The translations under genes were made by a program, and so were the position numbers. From the NCBI RefSeq assembly GCF_026626705.1, contig NZ_JAPNKC010000001.1, positions 1,116,001 to 1,180,000 of the forward strand: 64,000 nt of DNA, given 5' to 3'. This document shows, piece after piece, positions 1 through 8,815 of this stretch; positions within the stretch are counted from its first letter, which is position 1; each line of letters opens with the position of its first letter. The notes under the pieces are model-generated. The model saw only the letters and a program-made list of their open reading frames with translations, was not told where the DNA came from and ran no database searches. The stretch is from Pyxidicoccus sp. MSG2 (GTDB lineage: Bacteria > Myxococcota > Myxococcia > Myxococcales > Myxococcaceae).

Positions 1-16
1 GTTGCGGCCGCGCAGC

Positions 17-1204
<1,188 letters not shown>

Positions 1205-1243
1205 CTCGGTCCTTCCCTCTCGGTGCCCTTCAACGCCCTGGAA

Positions 1244-2254
1244 CTAGACGCCCTTGGAGACGAGGAACTTCGCCGTGTCCACCATGCGGTTGGAGAAGCC
1301 CCACTCGTTGTCGTACCAGGCCATGACCTTGAGCATGTTGTCGCCCATCACGAAGCAGTTGGTGGAGTCGAAGATGGCCGAGTGCGGGTTGCCGTTGTAG
1401 TCCACGGACACCGTCTGCTCGTCGCTGAACTGGAGGATGCCCTTGAGCGAGCCCTCCGCGGCCTTGCGGTAGGCCTCGATGACGGCCTCGGCGGTGACGT
1501 TCTTCGTGGTGTTCACCGTCAGGTCCACCAGCGACACGTTCGGGGTGGGCACGCGCACGGAGATGCCGTGCATCTTGCCCTTGAGCTGCGGAATCACCTC
1601 GCCGATGGCCTTCGCGGCGCCGGTGCTGGTGGGAATCATGGAGAGCGCGGCGGCGCGGGCGCGGCGCATGTCGTCGTGGGTGAGGTCCAGGATGCGCTGG
1701 TCGTTGGTGTAGCTGTGGACCGTGGTCATCAGGCCCTTCTCCACGCCGAAGTTGTCCACCAGCACCTTGGCGATGGGCGCCAGGCAGTTGGTGGTGCACG
1801 AGGCGTTGGAGATGACGTGGTGCTTCGCCGGGTCGTACTCGTTGTGGTTGATGCCGTAGGCGATGGTGAGGTCCGGGCCCTTGGCCGGGGCGGAGATGAT
1901 GACCTTCTTGGCGCCCGCCTTGAGGTGCTTCTCGGCGCCGTCGCGCGCGGTGAAGCGGCCGGTGCACTCCAGCACCACGTCCACGTTCATGCCCTTCCAG
2001 GGCAGCGCCGTCGGGTCCTTCTCCGCGGTGACGGCAATCTCCTTGCCGTCCACCACGATGCCCTTCTCGGTGGACTTCACGGTGCCCGGCCAGGTGCGGT
2101 GCACGGAGTCGTACTTGAACAGGTGCGCCAGTGCCGCGGGCTTGTCGAGGTCGTTGATGGCGACAATCTCGAGGTCCTCCTTGCGGCTGAGGGCCGCGCG
2201 CAGGATGCAGCGACCGATGCGACCGAAGCCATTGATGGCGATGCGGGTAGCCAT
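1244..2254 (-). CDS. gap: Glyceraldehyde-3-phosphate dehydrogenase, type I
   Basis: NAD-dependent oxidative phosphorylation of glyceraldehyde-3-phosphate in glycolysis. The 336-residue protein starts MATRIAINGFGRIGR, the classical nucleotide-binding start, and carries the catalytic ASCTTNCLAP motif (active-site Cys) and the WYDNEWGFSNR signature near the C-terminus. The reading frame stays open 50 codons upstream, but I chose the ATG at 2254 because an AAGGAG site sits just before it and the family begins there. It is the first gene of gap-pgk, with a sigma70-like promoter about 75 bases upstream. Confidence 0.98.
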   Translation of the reverse strand: MATRIAINGFGRIGRCILRAALSRKEDLEIVAINDLDKPAALAHLFKYDSVHRTWPGTVKSTEKGIVVDGKEIAVTAEKDPTALPWKGMNVDVVLECTGRFTARDGAEKHLKAGAKKVIISAPAKGPDLTIAYGINHNEYDPAKHHVISNASCTTNCLAPIAKVLVDNFGVEKGLMTTVHSYTNDQRILDLTHDDMRRARAAALSMIPTSTGAAKAIGEVIPQLKGKMHGISVRVPTPNVSLVDLTVNTTKNVTAEAVIEAYRKAAEGSLKGILQFSDEQTVSVDYNGNPHSAIFDSTNCFVMGDNMLKVMAWYDNEWGFSNRMVDTAKFLVSKGV

Positions 2255-2329
2255 GTTCGAGTCTCCTTGCAGGGCGTGAGCGCGAGTGCCCACGCGTGTC
2301 TTCACGTCACGTCCAATTCGAGGGCGCCG

Positions 2330-2358
2330 ACCGTAGGCATCCGCTCCCGCCGAGTCAA
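2330..2358 (-). promoter_or_regulatory. Predicted sigma70-type promoter of gap-pgk
   Basis: On the minus strand TTGACT (2353-2358) and TACGGT (2330-2335) are separated by 17 bases, close to the -35/-10 consensus. Predicted initiation near 2323 gives a leader of about 70 bases before the gap ATG at 2254. The -35 box overlaps the last codons of the upstream same-strand gene (stop at 2355). Read by eye only. Confidence 0.5.
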
Positions 2359-5237
2359 CGCTTCGCGTCGCCCTTGCGACGGTGCGCACGCCGAAGCTGA
2401 ACAATCAGCCCGAGCAACAGGCCGATACCGGAGCCCGTTCCCCCTCCTGCCCCACAGCCACAGCCCGAGTCTCCGAGTGGATAGAACTGCGGCAACTCCT
2501 CCAGCACGATGGGCTGCGGAGGCGGCGGCGGTGGAGGCGGCGGGGGCGGATGCGGGTCCACCCCACGCGCGGCCACGCAGGCGGTGAGCAGGCCAGGGCC
2601 CGCACCGCCAGGGTCCTCGGCGGGCGGAGGGGGCAGCTGCGCGAGCACCCCCACGTGCAACAGGAATGCGGAGAGCAGCTGCGCGCGCCGCGCCGGGCTG
2701 ACGATGCCCTCGAAGGGCACGCCCAGCAGCAGCACCTGCCCGCCGGGCGTGGAGGCCACGCCCGCCACCAGGTCCGTCCCCAGGTAGCGCAGCACCGCCG
2801 AGCCCCCGGACGCGGGGGTGAGCACGTCCGTCACGCCCACCGGGAAGGCCCCGTGCGTGCCGTCATCGAGGAGTGCCGCGGGCAGGCCCGAGAGCCAGCC
2901 GCCCGCCAGCCCCTCCACCGCGAGCGGCGCCGAGCCGGTGCCCGGCGACGCGCGGAGGATGTCCGCGAGGAAGGCCTGGTCCTCCACGCTCCCCACCGCG
3001 AGCGAGGACACCACCTGGCTGCCGGACAACAGCAGATGGCCGCCGCCGGTGACGAAGGCGCGCAGCGCGTCCTGCTCCTGGCGCGTGGGCCTCGCCCCGT
3101 CCTCGCCGCCCCGCCCGGTGAACCAGTCCACCACCGTGTACGGGGCCGCCAGCGAGACGAGCCCCTCCTTCAGCGCCGCGCTCGTGGCGCTGTCGAAGGC
3201 GGTGCTCGCATACGCCAGCGCCTCGCCATGACGGCGCACGTAGGTGCCGTCGTTCATCGCCTCCACCAGGAGGCGCACCGGGGCCTGCAAGTCGTACGCG
3301 TCCAGTGCCTCGGCGCAGGCCTGCGACGAGTCCAGCCGCTCGAAGGCGTTGACGAGCAGCACGGGCGACTGGGCCCCGGTCGGCGTCCGCACGCCAACGG
3401 TGGCGGACGGGAAGCCCTCCCCGCCCGCGCTCACCGCCGCCACGCGGAAGTAGCGCACGGTGCCCGGCGCCAGCGTCGTGGTGAAGGAGGTGCCCGTCAC
3501 CTCGGTGCCCTCGTCCCAGCCGAGGCCGTCCGCGCTCTGGTAGACGCGGTAGCCCGTGGGCGCATCGTGGCCCTCCTCGTCCGGGTTGGCGGCGGGCACC
3601 GCCCAGCGTACCTCCACCGCACCCGCCGCGCCGTTGCGCGCGGCGACGGCACCGGGGACTTCCGGCGGCAGTTGCACCGGCGTGTTGTCCCTCGCGGCGA
3701 AGTACTTGATGAGCCCCTGGAGGATGGCGCGCGCCGCCACGCGGCGGAAGGTCGGCTCCTTCAGGCGGTTCGAGTCGGTGATGTTGTCGTGGTACGCCAT
3801 CTCCAGCAGCACGGACGGCATCTCCGGGTTGTGCGTGGGGTTGACCTCGCCCAGGTTGGCCGAGCGCAGGCTGCGCACCCGCCAGTTGGGGTCCACCTCG
3901 CGCTTGAGGTCCCTCCCGATTTCGTCCAGCAGCGCGCGGGCCATGACGTCGCTGCCGGCCACGCCCGTGAAGTTGAGCGTGCCGTCCACCGGGTTGGGCC
4001 CGTACACGTAGCCCTCCGTGCCCGTCACCGTGCCGGTGGTGCCGGCGTTGGTGTGCCACGCCACGTACACCGCGTCCTCGCCCTCCTCGTGCAGCCACGC
4101 GGCGAAGCGCGGGCGCGCGGTGACGTCCGCGTTGCGCTCGTTGGACAGCGCGTTGGCCCCGGTGGGCGCGTACACGGACGCCGGCGCGCCGCTGAACTGC
4201 ACGTGGTAGCGCGCGGACTCCTCGTAGCGGGGCCGGTCGAGGGCGGCGATTTCGGCGTCGCCGATGAGGCCGCGGCCTCCACCGAAGCGCACCGCGTCCA
4301 GCGACACCGTGCCGCCTTCCGCCGTGTCGTTCATCGCCACCACCGATGCGGCTTCCGGATGCCGGCCCGCCTTGAAGTAGAAGCGGCCGAGCAGCACCCA
4401 CGTGCCGCCGTGGCGCCGCTGGTTGACGCGGAAGTGGCTCTCCCCGCCCGCGTGCTTCACCACGTAATGCGCGTCCGTCGCCCGCGCCGGGTCCGAGCCG
4501 TAGGAGACATAGACGTGGTAGTTGCCGTCCGCCGGCACTTCCGGCGCCCACGTCGCGCTCGCGGTGGCGGTGCGCGCGGTGGACATGACGCGCGTGGTGC
4601 CCAGCGTGAAGGGCTCCACCGCGTTGCCCATGGGAAAAGGCGGCGTGCCCCACCCCTTCTGAGTGGAGTCCTGGAAGAGGGCCGCGTCCCCCGTCTCGGT
4701 GTAGCCCTCCTGCCCCGCGTCGAGCAGGGCCATGCGCGAGTTGAGGTCCGGCTCGCGCACCGGCACCACCGTGGCCCCCGCCCCCGTCAGCATGGGCAGC
4801 AGGTACTGGTTGAGCACCTCCGCGGAGATGAGGTCCTCCACCACCGCCCAGGTGTTGGGCCGCTGCGTGGCCCACCTGTCCAGCGGGGCGCTCCGGGTGA
4901 AGCCGTGGCCGGGGCTCAGGTACACCACCTTCCCGGACAGCGCCCCACCGCGCACGCGCGTCTGCGGCACGCCGGAGAGGGCCGAGCGCACCGCCCCACC
5001 CCGCTCCTCGCGCCGCACCACCGGCGGCTCGGACGCGGACCACCGCCGCGACTCATGCGCCCGGGGGCCGGGCGCCGGGAGGTACTCGACGCCGGGCGGC
5101 TCCAGGCCACAGGCCCCCTCGTCGAGGAGCGCGTCGGGAGCCGGGGCTTCGGCCCGGGCCAGGGGGGCCGTCAACAGCAGGGCCAGGGCCGCGCACCCCA
5201 CGCGCGCCCGGTAACGGTAGTAGGAAGCGGATTTCAC
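2355..5237 (-). CDS. Secreted N-acetylmuramoyl-L-alanine amidase-like protein with FN3 domain and MYXO-CTERM tail
   Basis: About 960 residues. I chose the GTG at 5237, which gives a clean signal peptide (VKSASYYRYR, hydrophobic core, ARAEA); an upstream TTG at 5273 is possible. An Amidase_3-like fold is suggested by SPGHG (His near 111), WHTNAG (near 395) and PSVLLEMAYHDN (near 472), matching the family's zinc and substrate motifs. A golvesin/xanthan-lyase-like module (about 200-320) appears to interrupt it. A fibronectin type III domain follows (about 530-600), then a glutamine-amidotransferase-like segment with GGGHLLLSG. A polyproline run leads to a C-terminus with a CGCGAGGG cluster, a hydrophobic helix and an Arg/Lys-rich end, which is the MYXO-CTERM sorting pattern. 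Likely role: cell-surface peptidoglycan cleavage. The substrate is not proven. Confidence 0.8.
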   Translation of the reverse strand: MKSASYYRYRARVGCAALALLLTAPLARAEAPAPDALLDEGACGLEPPGVEYLPAPGPRAHESRRWSASEPPVVRREERGGAVRSALSGVPQTRVRGGALSGKVVYLSPGHGFTRSAPLDRWATQRPNTWAVVEDLISAEVLNQYLLPMLTGAGATVVPVREPDLNSRMALLDAGQEGYTETGDAALFQDSTQKGWGTPPFPMGNAVEPFTLGTTRVMSTARTATASATWAPEVPADGNYHVYVSYGSDPARATDAHYVVKHAGGESHFRVNQRRHGGTWVLLGRFYFKAGRHPEAASVVAMNDTAEGGTVSLDAVRFGGGRGLIGDAEIAALDRPRYEESARYHVQFSGAPASVYAPTGANALSNERNADVTARPRFAAWLHEEGEDAVYVAWHTNAGTTGTVTGTEGYVYGPNPVDGTLNFTGVAGSDVMARALLDEIGRDLKREVDPNWRVRSLRSANLGEVNPTHNPEMPSVLLEMAYHDNITDSNRLKEPTFRRVAARAILQGLIKYFAARDNTPVQLPPEVPGAVAARNGAAGAVEVRWAVPAANPDEEGHDAPTGYRVYQSADGLGWDEGTEVTGTSFTTTLAPGTVRYFRVAAVSAGGEGFPSATVGVRTPTGAQSPVLLVNAFERLDSSQACAEALDAYDLQAPVRLLVEAMNDGTYVRRHGEALAYASTAFDSATSAALKEGLVSLAAPYTVVDWFTGRGGEDGARPTRQEQDALRAFVTGGGHLLLSGSQVVSSLAVGSVEDQAFLADILRASPGTGSAPLAVEGLAGGWLSGLPAALLDDGTHGAFPVGVTDVLTPASGGSAVLRYLGTDLVAGVASTPGGQVLLLGVPFEGIVSPARRAQLLSAFLLHVGVLAQLPPPPAEDPGGAGPGLLTACVAARGVDPHPPPPPPPPPPPQPIVLEELPQFYPLGDSGCGCGAGGGTGSGIGLLLGLIVQLRRAHRRKGDAKR

Positions 5238-5315
5238 GGGGTCAGACCATACCCCTTCAACCCCGAGCGGCAACCGGACCCGTGGATGCTAGGGTGCGCG
5301 CCCCTTCAATCTCCG

Positions 5316-6011
5316 ATGAACGTTCCTGTCCGGCCACCCTCCGCCTTCCCTCCCCGTCGGGGCTCGGGGCTGTTCGCCTCGTTCGGCCACGCGTGGGCGG
5401 GGCTCATCCACACCGTCGTCCACCAGCGCAACATGCGCGTGCACCTGATTTCAGGCGTGCTGGTGGGACTGGTGGGCAGCGGCATCCCCCTGGGGCTCGC
5501 GGAGAAGGTGACGCTCATCTTCTGCGTCCTCCTCATCTTCTTCGCGGAAATCCTCAACAGCGCCCTGGAGCACCTGGTGGACCTGGCCGTCCAGCAGTTC
5601 GACGAGAAGGCCCGCCTCGCCAAGGACGCAGCCGCCGCGGGCGTGCTGGTGCTGGCGCTGGGCACGGTGGTCATCTTCGCCGCCATCCTCGTGAGCAACT
5701 GGGAGACGGTCCGCACCAGCACGGAAGCCATTACCCGGCAGGTGGCGCTGGGGCTTCCCCTCACCGCCTGCGTCGTCGTCCTGGTGCTGCCGCAGCGCCG
5801 CCCCGTCGCCGTGGACGTGGGCGCCTTCGTGGGTGCCTTCGCGCTGCTGGGACTGCTGGCGCTGGGGACGGCCAGCATGGTCTTCAGCGCGCTGACGGGG
5901 GGACTGATTGTCGTGGCCGGCGCGGCCGCGTACCAGCGCAGGCGGGAGCAGCGCTCCACGGCCTCCGTGACGACTGATTCGCCGGTCAGCGGAAACAAAA
6001 AAACCGGCTGA
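5316..6011 (+). CDS. Diacylglycerol/undecaprenol kinase family membrane protein, extended
   Basis: The first 130 residues are a DagK-type lipid kinase, which phosphorylates diacylglycerol or undecaprenol in the inner membrane. They contain GLIHTVVHQRNMRVHL, several membrane helices and EILNSALEHLVDL, equivalent to the family's ExxNTAIExxVD catalytic motif. The protein is 231 residues, roughly twice the usual 120; the extra C-terminal half carries two more hydrophobic helices and ends in a Ser/Thr-rich tail. The ATG at 5316 fits the family start. It is divergent from the secreted amidase gene 78 bases away. Its stop codon lies inside a hairpin that terminates the opposing gene. Which lipid is phosphorylated cannot be read from sequence. 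Confidence 0.85.
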   Translation: MNVPVRPPSAFPPRRGSGLFASFGHAWAGLIHTVVHQRNMRVHLISGVLVGLVGSGIPLGLAEKVTLIFCVLLIFFAEILNSALEHLVDLAVQQFDEKARLAKDAAAAGVLVLALGTVVIFAAILVSNWETVRTSTEAITRQVALGLPLTACVVVLVLPQRRPVAVDVGAFVGAFALLGLLALGTASMVFSALTGGLIVVAGAAAYQRRREQRSTASVTTDSPVSGNKKTG

Positions 6012-6019
6012 CGCCGGTT
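5996..6019 (-). terminator. Rho-independent terminator for the 6105-6308 gene
   Basis: On the minus strand a 7-bp stem AACCGGC/GCCGGTT with a 4-base loop (6002-6019) is followed by seven T residues and then GTTT. It is a canonical intrinsic terminator. The loop contains the TGA stop codon (6009-6011) of the convergent DagK-type gene. Confidence 0.85.
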
Positions 6020-6104
6020 CCGTACTGCCTCCACGCGGGCGGGAGCCCCGAATCCAGTCCGGAGCCCGCGCGCCCGCGGGGTCGATGGTCCGAAGACTAG
6101 GGGC

Positions 6105-6308
6105 TCAGGCGCGCTGGCGCCACTCGGAGCCCTGCTCCTGTGTTGCCTGGACGGCAACGGGCTTGTCGCCTTCCTTGAGGTCCGCGGTCACCAGGTCGAG
6201 CAGCTCCGTGGCGATGCCGATGACCTGGTGCGGCGTGTAGCCGCTCGCGCGCAGCTGATTGAAGAAGGTGCGCGCCAGGATTCGGGTGCCCTTTTGGTCG
6301 GTGCTCAC
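6105..6308 (-). CDS. Small conserved hypothetical protein (67 aa)
   Basis: I do not recognise a named family. The frame is open to 6485, but the GTG at 6308 has a GGAGG site 7-8 bases upstream, and the conserved-looking sequence (VSTDQKGTRILARTFFNQLR) begins there. The protein is predicted mostly helical, with the segment ASGYTPHQVIGIATELLDLV resembling a small helical regulator or adaptor, and a polar Gln/Glu-rich tail. It has no signal peptide or membrane helix. It is followed by a strong terminator and preceded by a promoter with an operator-like inverted repeat, so it is probably a separately regulated single gene. Confidence 0.7.
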   Translation of the reverse strand: MSTDQKGTRILARTFFNQLRASGYTPHQVIGIATELLDLVTADLKEGDKPVAVQATQEQGSEWRQRA

Positions 6309-6629
6309 AGTGATTGCCTCCAGGAAGCGGCGAAGAGAGGGGGTCGCCGCATAAGCATGCGGCGTCAACACTTCAACCCCCGTGCCAGACGTTCTCTTCC
6401 GAACGGATTCCCCAGCGTTTCCCAGGGGTTGAAGGACACCGGCGCTCGGCATGGCCTCCCGGAGGGTGCGAAGACTGTTACGCACCTGTCGTCGGCACGG
6501 GGGGATGGCGGAGGGGGGTGCATCAGCGGGTACGCACCCGCGAGGGCCCCGCGAGACTCCGTGGTTTCAAGTGCTTGCAATCTTTCATGGGTGCGGAGAG
6601 ATACGCGCCCCCACCAGGAGCGAATGGCA
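6309..6629. promoter_or_regulatory. Divergent intergenic region with predicted promoter and inverted repeat
   Basis: This 321-base gap separates the 67-aa gene (minus) from the FAD dehydrogenase (plus). On the minus strand TTGAAG (6371-6376) and TATGCG (6348-6353) are 17 bases apart. An 8-bp-arm inverted repeat, CGCCGCAT (6345-6352) and ATGCGGCG (6357-6364), overlaps the -10 box and could be a repressor site. On the plus side an AGGAG at 6616-6620 serves the downstream start; I see no convincing plus-strand promoter. Confidence 0.45.
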
Positions 6630-8225
6630 ATGGCGTATCGGGTGAACAACATCGGGCTGTGGCTGGACGAGCCGGAGGAGCTGCTCGGACAGCGCGCCGC
6701 GGAGAAGCTCGGGGTCACTCGCTCCGACCTCGCCTCCGTGCGCGTGGTGCGCTCGGTGCTGGACGCGCGGAAGAAGGGCAGCCCCCGCTACATCTACACG
6801 CTGGAGGTGGAGCTGGCCCCCGGCCGCAAGCCCGGCCGCCTGCCCCCGGACGTGGGCGAGGCGCCTCCGCCTCCGGACGTCCTGCCCCCGGTGAAGGCGC
6901 CGGAGCGCAGGCCCATCATCATCGGCACCGGGCCCGCGGGGCTGTTCGCCGCCCTGGGCCTGCTGGAGCGCGGCGTGCGCAGCATCCTGCTGGAGCGCGG
7001 CCGCGAGGTGGTGACGCGTCGCAAGGACGTGGCGAAGCTGATGCGCGACGGCTCCCTGGACCCGGAGAGCAACATGAACTTCGGCGAGGGCGGCGCCGGC
7101 GCGTACACGGACGGCAAGCTGTCCACGCGCATCAACCACCCCATGGTGCGCAAGGTGATTGAAGCCTTCGCGAAGTACGGCGCGCCGGACCACATCCTCA
7201 TCGAGGGCAAGCCGCACATCGGCTCGGACCTGCTGCCGGGCGCGGTGGCGAAGCTGCGCGAGGAGCTCATCGCGGGCGGGTGCGAGGTGCACTTCGAGCA
7301 GCGGGTGGAGGACCTCCTCTACCGCGACGGGCGCGTGGCGGGCGTGAAGCTGGCCGACGGGCGCACCCTGGAGAGCGACCGCGTCATCCTCGCCCCGGGC
7401 AACTCCGCGCGAGAGCTGTACGAGCGCTTCGCCGCCGACGGCCAGGTGAGCGTGGAGGCCAAGCCCTTCGCGCTCGGCTTCCGCGCCGAGCACCCCCAGG
7501 CCCTCATCAACAGCATCCAGTACGGCAGCGCGGCGAAGAATCCCAAGCTGCCCCCGGCCGACTACAAGCTGGCGGAGAACCTGGACGTGGACGGCGAGGT
7601 GCGCGGCGTCTACTCGTTCTGCATGTGCCCCGGCGGAATCGTCGTGCCCACGCCGACGCAGGACGGCCTGCAGTGCACCAACGGCATGAGCAACTCACGC
7701 CGCAACGCGAAGTACGCCAACGCCGGCATCGTCGTCTCCGTGTCGGTGGCGGACTTCGAGCGCGAGGGCTTCCGCGGGCCGCTGGCGGGCCTGGAGTTCC
7801 AGCGCCACTGGGAGTCCAAGGCGTATGAGCTGGGCGGGGGGCGCTTCTACGCTCCGGCCCAGACGATTCCGGACTACCTGGCCGGCCGTGTGAAGAAGGA
7901 CCCGGGCGGCACCAGCTACCGGCCGGGCCTGGCCCACACGGACCTGAACCGCCTCTTCCCGGAGCGGCTCACCGAGTCCATCAAGCAGGCGCTGCGCACC
8001 TTCGAGCGGAAGATGCGCGGCTTCATCAGCGAGGAGGGCAAGCTCATCGGAATCGAGAGCCGGACCTCGTCGCCCGTGCGGATTACGCGCGGGGAGGACC
8101 TGCAGTCGGTGTCCCTCAAGGGACTCTATCCGGCGGGCGAGGGGTGTGGTTACGCGGGCGGCATCGTATCGTCCGCCATTGATGGTCTGCGCGTCGCTGA
8201 GCAGATTGCCACCGAGCTGTCCTGA
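6630..8225 (+). CDS. NAD(P)/FAD-dependent dehydrogenase, COG2509-like
   Basis: A 531-residue flavoprotein. An N-terminal domain of about 90 residues typical of this family (MAYRVNNIGLWLDEPEE) precedes the Rossmann dinucleotide motif (IIIGTGPAGLFAALGLLERG). GEGGAGAYTDGKL follows, and the C-terminal FAD-contact segment YPAGEGCGYAGGIVSSAIDG is present. Members are annotated as uncharacterised FAD-dependent dehydrogenases, and I cannot assign a substrate. Two in-frame ATGs (6624, 6630) lie close together; the second has the better spacing from AGGAG. It is followed 26 bases later by a small membrane protein on the same strand. Confidence 0.88.
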   Translation: MAYRVNNIGLWLDEPEELLGQRAAEKLGVTRSDLASVRVVRSVLDARKKGSPRYIYTLEVELAPGRKPGRLPPDVGEAPPPPDVLPPVKAPERRPIIIGTGPAGLFAALGLLERGVRSILLERGREVVTRRKDVAKLMRDGSLDPESNMNFGEGGAGAYTDGKLSTRINHPMVRKVIEAFAKYGAPDHILIEGKPHIGSDLLPGAVAKLREELIAGGCEVHFEQRVEDLLYRDGRVAGVKLADGRTLESDRVILAPGNSARELYERFAADGQVSVEAKPFALGFRAEHPQALINSIQYGSAAKNPKLPPADYKLAENLDVDGEVRGVYSFCMCPGGIVVPTPTQDGLQCTNGMSNSRRNAKYANAGIVVSVSVADFEREGFRGPLAGLEFQRHWESKAYELGGGRFYAPAQTIPDYLAGRVKKDPGGTSYRPGLAHTDLNRLFPERLTESIKQALRTFERKMRGFISEEGKLIGIESRTSSPVRITRGEDLQSVSLKGLYPAGEGCGYAGGIVSSAIDGLRVAEQIATELS

Positions 8226-8251
8226 GGGGACACGCCCGGGAGGAGGGCCCC

Positions 8252-8620
8252 ATGCGCTACGTGGTACGCACGCCGGACGGTGAGCTGGTCTACCCCAGCC
8301 TTCTCGACGTCGAGCAGGCCTACCTCCAGGGGCTGGTGGACCCGGAGGACGAGGTCCGCGAGGAGGACTCCTCCAAGTGGCGCAAGGCGGGCAGCCTCCC
8401 GACGCTCGTCCAGGCGCGCCGCGCATCCTCCGGGGCCGCCCAGCGGGGGCAGGCGTTGATGGTGCTGGGCGTGGTGCTGCTGGGCGGGCTGGCCCTGTCG
8501 CTGCTGTTCCGCGACAGCTGGAACCTGCGCCTTCTGGGCATCGTCCTCGCGCTGATGGCCAGCTTCATCCTCACCCGGGTGACGTTCAAGGCGTTCAAGC
8601 GCCCATCGTCCGGGGCCTGA
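8252..8620 (+). CDS. Small membrane protein with N-terminal GYF-like domain
   Basis: 122 residues. The first half (RYVVRTPDGELVYPSLLDVE, then ending SSKWRKAGSLP) resembles the short GYF_2/DUF4339-type domains that often precede membrane helices. The second half has two hydrophobic helices (around 68-86 and 92-108) and a basic tail. GGAGGAGGG lies 6-12 bases before the ATG. It is probably co-transcribed with the upstream dehydrogenase. I do not recognise a specific function. Confidence 0.75.
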   Translation: MRYVVRTPDGELVYPSLLDVEQAYLQGLVDPEDEVREEDSSKWRKAGSLPTLVQARRASSGAAQRGQALMVLGVVLLGGLALSLLFRDSWNLRLLGIVLALMASFILTRVTFKAFKRPSSGA

Positions 8621-8636
8621 TTCGGCTCCTGGGTCC

Positions 8637-8687
8637 GGCGGGGTTCGCTCCCTCCGACTTCTGAGCCGGGCGGGGTTCGCTCCCTCC
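8637..8687. repeat. 19-bp direct repeat, period 32
   Basis: GGCGGGGTTCGCTCCCTCC occurs exactly at 8637-8655 and again at 8669-8687, between the small membrane protein and the methyltransferase gene. The rest of the 195-base gap (8621-8815) shows only the ribosome site of the next gene. Confidence 0.8.
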
Positions 8688-8815
8688 CCCGCCTGCCCTC
8701 CCGGGCGGCGGCCCGGCGCTCGCCGCAAGCTGGCGACCGACGGCCCATGTTCTCCCCTGGGAGGACGCCCGTGGGCGCCGGTGCTCGCGGGGAACCGAGA
8801 GAGGGAGGACACACC

